Source: Bradyrhizobium sp. CCBAU 051011
GTDB lineage: Bacteria > Pseudomonadota > Alphaproteobacteria > Rhizobiales > Xanthobacteraceae
Direction: 5' to 3'
DNA: 64,000 nt
Assembly: GCF_009930815.1 (NCBI RefSeq)
Contig: NZ_CP022222.1
Location: forward strand, 5,250,501 to 5,314,500
In this document: positions 56,101 through 64,000 of the stretch, piece after piece
Layout: each line of letters opens with the position of its first letter
How positions within the stretch are numbered: the first letter of the stretch is position 1
The notes under the pieces: generated by a model
Told to the model about the DNA's origin: nothing
The model's input: the letters and a program-made list of their open reading frames with translations, nothing else
The model's database searches: none
Program-made: the position numbers and the translations under genes

Positions 56101-59100
56101 TGGCCTCGATGCCGATGAGACGCGGAGGGTGCTTGGCTGGAGCGGCGGCTTTGCCAAGGCTCCGAACTTCGGCGGCAGCATCGTTGCACAGGTTGAGGCA
56201 CGTGCGGCTGCCTCGCCATCCGCGATTGCGCTGGTGTTTGGCGGCGAGGAAGTCAGCTATGGCGATCTGAACACGCGCGCCAATGGCCTGGCGCGACGGC
56301 TGCGCGACCATGGCATCGGTCGTGACCGGCTGGTTGGCCTTGCGCTGGAGCGCAGCGTCGAGCTGATCGTCGGTGTTCTCGCCGTGCTGAAGGCAGGTGG
56401 CGCCTATCTGCCGCTCGATCCGGATTATCCGTCGGATCGGCTGTTGCACATGGTGCGTGACAGCGGAACAACCCTGGTACTGACTCAAGGCCGATTGCTG
56501 CAGCGCCTCGCACCGGTGATGGCTGGAGCGGTCGCTGAGGCCTGGACCATCGAAGGAGAGAGTGAGGCTTGGACGGGCGAGCCGGCCCGCAATCTCGCCG
56601 TCGCGATGCATCCGGATAGCCTGGCTTATGTCATGTACACGTCCGGATCGACGGGCATGCCCAAGGGCGTGGCCTGCTCGCATCGTGCCCTCGCTGCGCG
56701 ACTCGGCTGGATGCAGGCGGAATATCGCCTCGATGCCGGCGAGACCTTGTTGCAGAAGACGCCGTTCAGCTTCGACGTCTCGGTCTGGGAGATCCTGTGG
56801 CCGCTCGCGGCCGGCGCACGGCTTGCGATTGCCGCGCCCGGCGCACATCGCGAGCCGCGACTTCTGGTGGAAGCCATTATCGCGCATGAAGTGACGACGC
56901 TGCATTTCGTGCCGCAGATGCTCGAGCATTTCGTTGCCGAGCCCCAAGCCAAACGCTGCGTGTCGCTCAAGCGCTTGTTTGCCGGCGGCGAAGCCTTGTC
57001 GGTGGAGCTGAAGGCGCGCGTGCTGGCAGGGTTCCCCGATGTGCGCTTCGATAATCGCTACGGCCCGACCGAAGCCTTGATCAATGCGACGTTCTGGAAC
57101 TGCCGCGATGACGATGCGGCGCGCGTGCCGATCGGACGGCCGATCCCGGGTACGGCAATTCGCATCCTCGATGCTGAACTGAACATGGCCCCGGCCGGCG
57201 TGACGGGTGAGTTGTTCATTGGCGGGGAAGGACTCGCGCGCGGCTACTGGCGGCGCGGGAAACTGACGGCGGAGCGCTTCATTCCCGATCCCTTCGGCGG
57301 GCCCGGCGCGCGGCTATATCGATCGGGAGATCTGGCGCGCTGGCGTGCCGATGGCGCGATCGAATATGTCGGGCGCGCCGATCACCAGATCAAGATTCGC
57401 GGCTTCCGCATCGAGCTTGGCGAGATCGAAGCGCGGCTGCTGGAACAGCCCGGTGTTCGGCACGCGGTGGTGGTGGCGCGCGAGGTCGGGGCCGGACGCC
57501 AGCTGGTCGGTTATGTCAGCGGCGCGGGCGAACTTGAGGAAGCGTCGCTGCGGACGGCGCTGTCATCCGTTCTGCCCGATTACATGGTACCGTCGCGGAT
57601 CGCGGTGCTGGAACGGCTGCCGCTGGCGCCGAACGGCAAGATCGACCGCCAGGCGCTGCCGGCGCCTGACGCTGTCTACGAAGGCGCAGAGTACCAAGCA
57701 CCACGCACGCCCGCCGAAGTGGCGCTTGCGGCAATCTGGGCCGAATTGCTCGCCCGGCCTGCCGTTGGTCTTGCCGACAATTTCTTCGAACTCGGTGGCG
57801 ATTCGATCATCTCGCTGCAGATGGTGAGCCGGGCCCGTCGCGCCGGCTATCTGATCGAACCGCGCGATGTGTTTCAGCATCAGACGCTGGAAGCGCTGGC
57901 GCTTGCTGCGCGCACCGATCAACACAGTGAGGTGCTCGCCGATCAGGGGCAGGTCACCGGCCCGCATTCACTGCTGCCGATTCAGGCCCGCTTCCTTGCC
58001 GAGGACGCAGGAAGGCGCGACCACTGGAATCAGGCAATACTGCTAAGGCCGAGGGACCGCCTCGATTGGGATGTCATGCGGCGCGCGCTAGCGGCCGTGG
58101 TCGATCATCACGACGCGCTGCGGCTTCGATTCGAAGAAGGTGATGGAGGTTGGCGCGCGGAGCACGGCGTTGCGCCAACTGCGGCGGATCTGCTTTGGGT
58201 CCGAAGTGCGGCCGATGGAGAGGGCGTGACGGCGCTGGCTTCGTCGGCGCAGGCAAGCCTCTCGATATCCGAAGGGCCATTGCTACGTGCGGTCGGCATT
58301 GACGTCGCCGATGGCAGCCAGCGCTTTCTGATCGCGATCCATCATCTGGTCGTCGACGGCGTGTCATGGCGGATTCTGCTGGAAGACGTTGCCGCCGCAT
58401 ACACGCAACTCGCGCAAGGCATGGTCGCGCTTCCGTCGAAGAGCCATTCCTATGCATTGTGGGGTGAGCGGCTGCATACCTATGCAACATCGCCTGCGCT
58501 GGTCACGGAACTGTCCTATTGGGTCGAGCGCCATGTGAAAGCGGACATCCCTTGCGATGACGATCATGGCGGCATCGATCATATCGCCGACGCCGACGAA
58601 GTGCTGCTCTCATTCGAACAGGAATTGACGCAGCGCCTGTTGAGGGACGCGCCATCCGCCTATCGCACGCAGATCAACGATCTGCTTCTCGCCGGCCTCG
58701 CACGTGCCGTCTGGCGCTGGAGCGGACAGGACGAGGTCCTGGTCGAGTTGGAAGGCCATGGCCGCGAGGATCTGTTCAGCGATCTCGATATCGCGCGCAC
58801 GGTCGGCTGGTTCACGACCGCGTTTCCGGTGCGGCTGGCCGGCGGGGCGCAACAGCCGTCCGCATTGATCAAGAGCGTGAAGGAGGAGCTGCGCGGCATT
58901 CCCGGCCGCGGGCTTGGCTACGGCGTATTGCGCTATCTCGGCTCTGAAGAACAGCGCGCGGCGCTTTCAGGTATTGCCGAGCCCAAGATTGCCTTCAACT
59001 ATCTCGGCCAGATCGACGGCGGCACCGGCGAGGATGCATTGTTCGCCATGGCGACGGAGAGCGCGGGCCCTTCGCGTGACGCATCCAGCCCGTTGCGGCG

Positions 59101-62100
59101 CTGGCTAAGCGTGAACGGCACGGTGCGCGAAGGCCAGTTGCGGCTCTCGTTCGGCTTTGGTCGCAAGCGCTATCGGCGCGAGACGATCGAGCGATTGGCG
59201 GCGTTGTATGAAGCGGCGATGCGTGAGCTGGTCGATCACTGCACCAGCGGCGCCCGCGGCCTGACGCCGTCGGATGTGGCATTGTCGGGCCTTGGCCAGG
59301 CCGAGATCGATCATCTCGGGCTCGATTGGCGTGAGGTCGAGGACATCTATCCCTTGTCGCCGATGCAGCAGGGAATGCTGTTCCATGCGATGCACGACGG
59401 CGAGAGCGGACTTTACGTCAACCAGGTTGCTGCGGAGATCCACGGCCTCGATGCCGCAAAGCTGCGTCGCGCCTGGCAGGCGGTCAGCGATCGCCATGCG
59501 GTGCTGAGAACCGGTTTTGTCTGGCGCGACCTGTCCGGCTCGCCGCAACAGATTGTCTATCGCCGTGCGGAAGTACCGTTTGTCGAAGAGGACTGGCGCG
59601 CGCGGGCTGCGGCGTGGGATCAGGACCAATTGGACGCCGCGCTGGCCGATGTGTCGCGGCAGGAACAGGCCGCAGGGTTTGATCTGTCGCGGCCGCCTTT
59701 GCAGCGGGTGCGGCTGATCCGGCTCGGAGACGATCGTCATTGGCTGATCTGGACGCATCATCACATCCTGCTCGATGGATGGAGCTCGGCGCGGCTGATC
59801 GCCGAGGTGATGCAGCATAACGGCGAAGGCCGGCTGCCGGCATTGCAGCATCACTATCGCGATTACATCGCGTGGCTGCAGGACCGGGATAGCGATGCTT
59901 CGGCGGCGTTCTGGCGCGATGCGATGGCAAGGCTCGATGAGCCGAGTTTCCTGGCCGAACATGTGGACGGGGAATCGTCCGGCCACGGCATGCTCGCGCT
60001 GGAGCTGGATGCCGCGCTGACCGGGCGGCTGCAACGGTTTGCGGCGCGCGAACGCGTCACGATGAACACGCTGGTGCAGGCCGCATGGGCGCAGTTGCTG
60101 CGGCAATATACCGGACAGAGCACGGTTTGCTTCGGCGTCACCGTGTCGGGCCGGCCGCCGGAACTCGCCGGCGGAGAAGATATGGTCGGCCTGTTCATCA
60201 ACACGTTGCCGGTCGTCGACGACGTTGGTCCGCAGCAGAGGGTTGGCGCTTGGCTGCGTGAATTGCAGGATCGCAATCTGGTCTTGCGTGAAAACGGCTG
60301 GACGCCGCTCTATGAAATTCAGCGTCTCGCGGGGCGTGCCGGACGGCCGCTGTTCGACAGCATTCTCGTATTCGAGAATTATCCGGTCGACCATGCGCTG
60401 ATGGGGAAGAACCGGCAGATCCGTGTCGGCGAGACCAGGATCGTCGAAACCAGCAATTATCCGCTGTTCACGAGCGTCGGGCTCGATGAACGGCTGCGGC
60501 TGGTCTTCAACTATCAGCGCCGGCATTTCGATGAGGCGCAGATCGCGCGGCTGCAACGTGCTTTTGTGCGGCTGATTGAGGCGTTGAGCATCGATGCCGA
60601 TCGGCCGATTGGCACGGTCGTGGCTGGCGATCCCGCGGATGATGCGCTACTCGCCCGAGCCAACAGCACGCGAGGCGATGAACCGCGCCTGGGAATTGTC
60701 GCGCAATTCGAATCGCAGGTCCGCCAATCGCCGGAGGCGATTGCGCTGGTGTTTGGCGAGGAGGAGTTGAGTTATGGCGCGTTGAATGCGCGCGCCAACG
60801 GGCTGGCGCGGCGGTTGCGAAAGCACGGCATCGGAACCGATGGCGTGGTCGGGCTGGCGCTCGACCGCGGCGTCGAGATGATGGTGGCGCTGCTGGCGGT
60901 GCTGAAGGCGGGCGGGGCGTACCTGCCGCTCGATCCGGATTATCCGGCCGAGCGGCTGGCGCACATGCTGCGCGACAGCGGCGCCGCGCTGGTGTTGACG
61001 CAAAGCGCGCTGCTCGATCAGTTCACTCCGGTGTTGGAGGAGACCGGCGCCGAGGCGTGGCTGCTCGATGAGCAGGAAGGCGCGGGCGGCGACGAAGGCA
61101 ATCTTGATGTTGCCGTGCATCCCGAGAGCCTCGCCTATGTGATCTACACCTCGGGCTCGACCGGCCTGCCTAAGGGCGTGATGGTCCACCACGACGCGGT
61201 GACGAACTTTTTGGCGACCATGGCGGAGCAGCCGGGCATGACAGCCATGGACCGCGTGCTCGGCCTGACGTCGTTGTCGTTTGACATCGCGGTGCTGGAG
61301 CTGTGGCTGCCGCTGACACTCGGGGCGTGCGTGGTGCTGGCGGATCGCGCGGCCGCGCATGATCCGGCCCGGCTCAAGGCCATTGTCGCCAGGCAGGGCG
61401 TCACCATGATCCAGGCGACACCCTCGACCTGGCGGATGCTGCTCGACCATGACGGCTCATCGCTGCCGGCGAACTGCCGGGTGCTGTGCGGCGGCGAGGC
61501 GCTGCCGCCGGATCTGGCGCGGCGGCTGGTGGCGCAGGCGGGCGAAGTCTGGAACCTGTACGGCCCGACCGAGACCACGGTGTGGTCGGCGCGTCACCGC
61601 CTCGATCTGCAGGACGACCGTCCGGTGCTGGGCGGTCCGATCGGTAACACCACGCTGCACATTCTGGATAACGACCTCAACCTCGCGCCGGTCGGGGTTG
61701 CCGGCGAACTCTATATCGGCGGCGCAGGATTGGCGCGCGGCTACTGGCGGCGCGGCGCGCTGACGGCGGAGCGCTTTATCCCCGATCCGTTCGGTCCTCC
61801 TGACTCGCGGCTCTACCGCACCGGCGACGTGGCGCGGTGGCGGTCCGACGGCGTGCTCGAATATGTCGGCCGCGCCGATCACCAGGTGAAGATCCGCGGC
61901 TTCCGGATCGAGCTCGGCGAGATCGAAGCGCGGCTGTTGGCACAGGATGGCGTGCGCTCGGCGGTGGTGGTGGCGCGCGAGGCCGGCGCGGGGCGCCAGC
62001 TCGTCGGCTATGTCAGCGGCGAGGCATCGCTGGATGCGGCGGCGCTCAAGACCGCGCTGTCGTCGGTACTGCCGGATTACATGGTGCCGGCGCGAATTGT

Positions 62101-64000
62101 GGTGCTGGACCGGCTGCCACTGACACCGAACGGCAAGATCGACCGCAAGGCGCTGCCGGCGCCGGATCAGCTGGCGGCAGCCACGGAACGCGTCGCGCCG
62201 CGCACGCCGGCCGAGGTGAAGCTCGCTGCGATCTGGGCCGACCTGCTGCGCCAGCCCGACATCGGCGTCACCGACAATTTCTTCGAGCTCGGTGGCGACT
62301 CGATCATCTCGCTGCAGATGGTGAGCCGCGCGCGCCGCGAAGGCGTATCGATCGAGCCGCGCGACGTCTTCCGGCATCAGACGATCGAGGCGCTGGCGGC
62401 GGTGTCCCGCGACGTCGGCCCGTCCGAGGATACACCGGTATCCGAACGCGGCTCGCTCGCGGGGCTATCCAGCGAGCAGCTCGAGCGGCTTGGTCTCGAC
62501 TGGAACCGCATCGAGGATATCTACCCGCTGTCGCCGATGCAGCAGGGCATGTTGTTCCACAGTCTGCGCGATGCCGGCAGCGGCGTCTACGTCAACCAGG
62601 TCAGCGTCGAGATTCGCGGCCTCGACCCCGAACGTCTGGGCCGGGCATGGCATGAGGTGACCGCGCGCCATCAGATGCTTCGGACCGGATTCCTGTGGCG
62701 CGAGCTTTCCGGATCTCCGCTGCAAGCGGTCTATCGCGACGCCATCGCGCCGTTCGAACAGGAAGACTGGCGCGGGCAGGCGATCAGCGACGAACGGATC
62801 GCGGCGGCGCTTGCCGGCGAACGCGCCGCCGAGTTCGATCTCTCGACACCGCCGCTGCAGCGCGTGCGGCTGTTGCGCCTCGATGACGACCTCTACCGGC
62901 TGGTCTGGACCTATCATCACATCCTGATGGACGGCTGGAGTTCGGCAAGGTTCGTCGGGGAAGTTCTGCAATGCTACTACGGCGGCGCGCCTGCAGCGAA
63001 CCCGACGCGTTACCGCGATTACATCGCCTGGCTGCTGGCACAGGACGCCAAGGCGGCTGAAAGCTTCTGGCGCGAACAGCTCGAGGCCTTCGATGAGCCG
63101 ACGCAACTGGCCGATGCCTTCGGTTCGCGCCGCCACCAGGCATCCGGCCATGAGCGCTGCTATACACGGCTTGGAGAGACGGCGACCGCAGAATTGAAGG
63201 CGTTCGCGCGCCGTGAGCGGATCACGCTCAACACTATCGTTCAGGGCGTCTGGGCCCTGCTGCTGCAACGCTATACCGGCCAGCAGACCGTGACGTTTGG
63301 CGTTACCGTCGCCGGCCGCCCGGCCAATCTCGACGGATCGCAGCAGATGCTCGGACTCTTCATCAACACGCTGCCGGTTATCGAAACACCGTCGTTCGCC
63401 AGCACGGTCGGAGAATGGCTCCGCGCGCTGCAGGACCGCAATTCGGCGATCCGCGACTACGAGCATACGCCGCTCTACGACATTCAGGGCTGGGCCGGTC
63501 GCGCCGGGCAGACGATGTTCGACAGCATCATCGTGTTCGAGAATTATCCGATCGAACGCAGCATGCACCAAGGCGATGGTTCGCTGCAGTTCAGCGGTCT
63601 CAGAAACGTCGACGTGACGAACTATCCGATGGACCTGTCGGTGCTCGTCGAGGACACGCTGCAGATCGAGTACACCTATATGCCGAGCCATTTCACGGCG
63701 GCACAGGCGGTGCAGATCAAGGCGCAGTTCGAACATCTGCTTGTCGCGCTGACGCGGGACGCAACGGCAATGCTTGGCAGCATCGATCCGGTGACGGAGA
63801 TCGACGCCGCTCTCGCCGGGAATTGCAATCGCCACGCGACGCCGGCCGTGCCGCTGCCGCCGGTGCATGAGGCGATCAGCCGCCATGCGAAGCGCCACCC
63901 TGAACGGACGGCGCTTACCATCGGCGGCAAGGTGCTCTCATTCGGCGCGCTCGACGCCAAGGCCAATCGTCTTGCCCATCATCTGATTGCCCGCGGGCTC
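50102..64000 (+). CDS. NRPS3: C-A-T-E / C-A-T-E / C-A(Gly)-T / C-A..., runs off window
   Basis: At least 4633 residues from ATG 50102 (eight-base overlap with NRPS2), open to the right edge; I checked the frame at about a dozen landmarks. Order: C (55-487, HHIAADG), A (513-1010), T (near 1050), E (1102-1547); C (1566-2003), A (2027-2523), T (near 2567), E (2620-3057); C (3078-3513), A (3530-4027), T (near 4067); C (4136-4577, HHILMDG), then the start of a fourth A. Hand-read codes: DGEGSGGVT (Glu at 239, basic residue such as Lys/Orn), DVWHFGRIN (Ser-like start DVWH but unusual end), DILQLGLVW (Gly). The third module has an epimerase-type carrier but no epimerase. Release domain and final residues lie to the right. 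Confidence 0.92.
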   Translation, partial: MSDTATTQKQQLRDISLRLMRLDANKQHAFLTQLAAKGVNLAMLPIARQERTRAPLSFAQSRLWFLWRMDPDSAAYNISATVRVRGKLQRRALQQAFDTLISRHSALRTVFRQEGREAEQIVLDPRPVALRQVTLDGDDCEGQARLLARQEASLPFDLEAGPLMRAALLTLGEDDHFLVVSLHHIAADGWSMGVLVDEFWKLYAVGACDETPALPEPDIEYTDYAEWQRLWMSAVDGERQVKYWTSRLKDPAVLQLPIDRARPAVPGLAGSALRMTLDPALADGLRALARRHQTTLFVVLLASFKLLLYRYTGQSDISVGVPVANRHRDETRGVIGLFVNTQVLRTDIDGRATIADFIASVHATTIEAQENQDLPFERLLEILQPKRSLSQNPLFQVLYNHQRRRVSGNPPDQTGLQIEKVEPEIETVKFDLALDSEEGPSGEIRALFTYATALFEATTIDRLASHWITVLKAMADDGAQPIAGMALLSEQEWARLRQWNGVDAGTATPFAPVHQTVAKFARETPDAPALIFGDEVISYAELDRRANRLAHRLIRLGVGRSDLVGISARRSPSLVIALLAILKAGAAYLPLDPEHPAKRQVSTMRDAGARFVLVDAEGSALTSPPPGIAVVSLDATDPDRETEGDPRIAVAPTNLAYVIYTSGSTGIPKGVAVEHGPFAMHCEVTAGLYDMDRRSRELHFLSFTFDGAHERLWTALVCGAALVMRDANLWSAEQTLDVLRQQRVTNAGFPPAYLQQLADFAACRGDPPPVELYSFGGEAMPKAGFDKVKRALKPRTLINGYGPTETVVTPLVWKVDASEEIDGNYAPIGRPVGRRSAYILDGDLNVVPVGVTGELFIGGEGLARGYWRRAELTAERFIPDPFGAPGARLYRTGDLARWRVDGVIEYVGRSDHQVKIRGFRIELGEIEAWLMRQGGVQSAVVVAREAGVTRQLVGYVAGDGAFDEAAMRAALSDELPDYMVPARIMKLERLPLTAHGKVDREALPAPETPAATSAHVAPRTVAETTLAAIWAELLGQPVIGIDDNFFELGGDSIISLQLVGRARQAGLVIEPRDVFRHQTLQELALIARIEQTEKEVAPEKEIEGSDHPLLPIQARFFNQDAGERHHWNQAVLLTPKARLDWSIMERTVAAIVAHHAALRLRFEEINGAWRATYGAAPVISELLWARSGIRDAAEVTAVASAAQASLSLAGPLLRVVGMDLADGSQRLLVVVHHLVIDGVSWRVLLEDFAAAYGQIQQGASSIALAKSQSYASWAARLQAYGGTEALAAELSYWLERGACADLPCDDDHGGVDRVADGEEISLVFDAGLTTRLLKEAPSAYRTQVNDLLLAALARAVSRWSGFDDVVVELEGHGREDVFAGFDISRTVGWFTTAFPVRLPGGSGDDASLIKSIKEELRAIPARGLGYGILRYLGTEVQRNALAALAEPRIVFNYLGQFDSSVGESAPFRLAQESAGPARSDSAPLGRWLSVNGQVREGQLRLSFSYGRRRYRRTTIERFVEHYAAALCELVDHCTGGARGMTPSDFALSGLNQADLDLLSETIDCREIEDIYPLSPMQQGMLFHALRDGESGNYVNQVALEVRGLDPDRLRAAWHEVSARHAVLRTGFAWRELSGAAQQVVYRHVTLPFLEEDWREHAAMDQNEREAALARAAQAERARGFDLAQAPLQRVRLIRLDESRHWLIWTHHHILLDGWSSARLMAEILQHERGGRLSPVRGRYRDYIDWLQKQDRDASATFWRSAMAELDEPSFLADTLGGPATAGASGHGSLDLLLAVDLTTKLQAFAKRERVTLNTLLQGAWAQLLRRHTGQRVVCFGATVSGRPAEISGSEDMVGLFINTLPVVDLANPQTDVGTWLRDLQERNIDLRDHGWMPLHEIQRLAGRAGRALFDNILVFENYPIDQALRGENESGRRFGKVEQVSITNYALTVAVFAKSDGINLGFRYDRGRFDDDQIRYLQASLSRLLAEIVADASRPLGELSGLDADETRRVLGWSGGFAKAPNFGGSIVAQVEARAAASPSAIALVFGGEEVSYGDLNTRANGLARRLRDHGIGRDRLVGLALERSVELIVGVLAVLKAGGAYLPLDPDYPSDRLLHMVRDSGTTLVLTQGRLLQRLAPVMAGAVAEAWTIEGESEAWTGEPARNLAVAMHPDSLAYVMYTSGSTGMPKGVACSHRALAARLGWMQAEYRLDAGETLLQKTPFSFDVSVWEILWPLAAGARLAIAAPGAHREPRLLVEAIIAHEVTTLHFVPQMLEHFVAEPQAKRCVSLKRLFAGGEALSVELKARVLAGFPDVRFDNRYGPTEALINATFWNCRDDDAARVPIGRPIPGTAIRILDAELNMAPAGVTGELFIGGEGLARGYWRRGKLTAERFIPDPFGGPGARLYRSGDLARWRADGAIEYVGRADHQIKIRGFRIELGEIEARLLEQPGVRHAVVVAREVGAGRQLVGYVSGAGELEEASLRTALSSVLPDYMVPSRIAVLERLPLAPNGKIDRQALPAPDAVYEGAEYQAPRTPAEVALAAIWAELLARPAVGLADNFFELGGDSIISLQMVSRARRAGYLIEPRDVFQHQTLEALALAARTDQHSEVLADQGQVTGPHSLLPIQARFLAEDAGRRDHWNQAILLRPRDRLDWDVMRRALAAVVDHHDALRLRFEEGDGGWRAEHGVAPTAADLLWVRSAADGEGVTALASSAQASLSISEGPLLRAVGIDVADGSQRFLIAIHHLVVDGVSWRILLEDVAAAYTQLAQGMVALPSKSHSYALWGERLHTYATSPALVTELSYWVERHVKADIPCDDDHGGIDHIADADEVLLSFEQELTQRLLRDAPSAYRTQINDLLLAGLARAVWRWSGQDEVLVELEGHGREDLFSDLDIARTVGWFTTAFPVRLAGGAQQPSALIKSVKEELRGIPGRGLGYGVLRYLGSEEQRAALSGIAEPKIAFNYLGQIDGGTGEDALFAMATESAGPSRDASSPLRRWLSVNGTVREGQLRLSFGFGRKRYRRETIERLAALYEAAMRELVDHCTSGARGLTPSDVALSGLGQAEIDHLGLDWREVEDIYPLSPMQQGMLFHAMHDGESGLYVNQVAAEIHGLDAAKLRRAWQAVSDRHAVLRTGFVWRDLSGSPQQIVYRRAEVPFVEEDWRARAAAWDQDQLDAALADVSRQEQAAGFDLSRPPLQRVRLIRLGDDRHWLIWTHHHILLDGWSSARLIAEVMQHNGEGRLPALQHHYRDYIAWLQDRDSDASAAFWRDAMARLDEPSFLAEHVDGESSGHGMLALELDAALTGRLQRFAARERVTMNTLVQAAWAQLLRQYTGQSTVCFGVTVSGRPPELAGGEDMVGLFINTLPVVDDVGPQQRVGAWLRELQDRNLVLRENGWTPLYEIQRLAGRAGRPLFDSILVFENYPVDHALMGKNRQIRVGETRIVETSNYPLFTSVGLDERLRLVFNYQRRHFDEAQIARLQRAFVRLIEALSIDADRPIGTVVAGDPADDALLARANSTRGDEPRLGIVAQFESQVRQSPEAIALVFGEEELSYGALNARANGLARRLRKHGIGTDGVVGLALDRGVEMMVALLAVLKAGGAYLPLDPDYPAERLAHMLRDSGAALVLTQSALLDQFTPVLEETGAEAWLLDEQEGAGGDEGNLDVAVHPESLAYVIYTSGSTGLPKGVMVHHDAVTNFLATMAEQPGMTAMDRVLGLTSLSFDIAVLELWLPLTLGACVVLADRAAAHDPARLKAIVARQGVTMIQATPSTWRMLLDHDGSSLPANCRVLCGGEALPPDLARRLVAQAGEVWNLYGPTETTVWSARHRLDLQDDRPVLGGPIGNTTLHILDNDLNLAPVGVAGELYIGGAGLARGYWRRGALTAERFIPDPFGPPDSRLYRTGDVARWRSDGVLEYVGRADHQVKIRGFRIELGEIEARLLAQDGVRSAVVVAREAGAGRQLVGYVSGEASLDAAALKTALSSVLPDYMVPARIVVLDRLPLTPNGKIDRKALPAPDQLAAATERVAPRTPAEVKLAAIWADLLRQPDIGVTDNFFELGGDSIISLQMVSRARREGVSIEPRDVFRHQTIEALAAVSRDVGPSEDTPVSERGSLAGLSSEQLERLGLDWNRIEDIYPLSPMQQGMLFHSLRDAGSGVYVNQVSVEIRGLDPERLGRAWHEVTARHQMLRTGFLWRELSGSPLQAVYRDAIAPFEQEDWRGQAISDERIAAALAGERAAEFDLSTPPLQRVRLLRLDDDLYRLVWTYHHILMDGWSSARFVGEVLQCYYGGAPAANPTRYRDYIAWLLAQDAKAAESFWREQLEAFDEPTQLADAFGSRRHQASGHERCYTRLGETATAELKAFARRERITLNTIVQGVWALLLQRYTGQQTVTFGVTVAGRPANLDGSQQMLGLFINTLPVIETPSFASTVGEWLRALQDRNSAIRDYEHTPLYDIQGWAGRAGQTMFDSIIVFENYPIERSMHQGDGSLQFSGLRNVDVTNYPMDLSVLVEDTLQIEYTYMPSHFTAAQAVQIKAQFEHLLVALTRDATAMLGSIDPVTEIDAALAGNCNRHATPAVPLPPVHEAISRHAKRHPERTALTIGGKVLSFGALDAKANRLAHHLIARGL
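60696..62301 (+). repeat. 1606-bp repeat, copy 2: Gly adenylation domain plus half carrier domain in NRPS3
   Basis: Second copy of 48308-49913. After the shared block the NRPS3 carrier continues as GGDSIISLQMVSRARRE, like carriers that precede epimerases, whereas NRPS2 continues GGDSLIAVQLVSRIKRD. This carrier is therefore a hybrid with its join at the phosphopantetheine serine. Confidence 0.92.

Noticed and set aside
34139..63898. Many minus-strand frames of 300-580 codons opposite the NRPS genes
   Set aside because: They are Arg/Gln/His-rich antisense shadows of high-GC coding DNA, with no recognisable motif.
1..64000. CRISPR arrays, tRNA or rRNA genes, prophage or conjugation genes
   Set aside because: I saw no regularly spaced short repeats, no tRNA-like cloverleaf ends, and no phage or transfer proteins; the large repeats are NRPS modules.

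Overview
The window reads as high-GC chromosomal DNA from an alphaproteobacterium, most likely of the Bradyrhizobium/Rhodopseudomonas group. The reasons are the aerobic (CobN-type) cobalamin pathway with Paracoccus-style gene arrangement, CobW, DUF1636 and CbtAB genes, and a Tad-pilus-type lipoprotein pair at the left edge. Genus is an inference; there is no rRNA or tRNA to anchor it.

Layout. (1) 1-2100: end of a probable Tad/Flp pilus locus (a small lipoprotein cut by the window edge and a TadD-like TPR lipoprotein), then a membrane protein of unknown function. (2) 2104-20500: a corrinoid and cobalt block. bluB and cobB run leftward. A cobalamin riboswitch (4466-4626) precedes a tightly coupled rightward operon DUF1636-cobP-cobW-cobN-cobO-cobQ. 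A second riboswitch (19341-19511) precedes a leftward vitamin B12 uptake series btuB-btuC-btuD and, after the oppositely oriented cobC, btuF-cobD(cbiB). cbtA/cbtB (cobalt uptake) lie next to it. (3) 20553-25995: a small unknown gene, a PepSY membrane protein and a siderophore-type TonB-dependent receptor that is itself preceded by a third cobalamin riboswitch (24715-24878), then a luciferase-like flavin oxidoreductase. (4) 26214-31551: an M20 amidohydrolase gene broken by a one-base frameshift, a second siderophore-type TonB receptor with its terminator, and an intact-looking IS5-family element with 16-bp inverted repeats and a CTAG target duplication. (5) 31757-64000: a non-ribosomal peptide synthetase (NRPS) locus encoding an MbtH-like protein, a type II thioesterase, a SyrP-like Fe(II)/2-oxoglutarate hydroxylase and three giant NRPSs, the last running off the right edge.

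The NRPS locus looks like an acylated peptide siderophore system. NRPS1 begins with a fatty-acyl-AMP ligase and acyl carrier. Its first amino acid module carries an aspartate-type specificity code (DLTKIGHVG by hand alignment) plus an epimerase, which fits the neighbouring hydroxylase making beta-hydroxyaspartate, a known iron ligand. Later modules read as basic residue, unknown, Gly, basic residue (D), Ser-like (D), Gly and at least one more. The adjacent TonB receptor (27689-30055) is a candidate uptake partner.

The most unusual sequence feature is a 1606-bp block that appears identical between NRPS2 (48308-49913) and NRPS3 (60696-62301). It covers a glycine adenylation domain and half of the carrier domain and ends inside the phosphopantetheine serine codon. 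The receiving module in NRPS3 also appears to have lost an epimerase, with only the epimerase-to-condensation linker left. Together these look like natural module editing in a siderophore assembly line.
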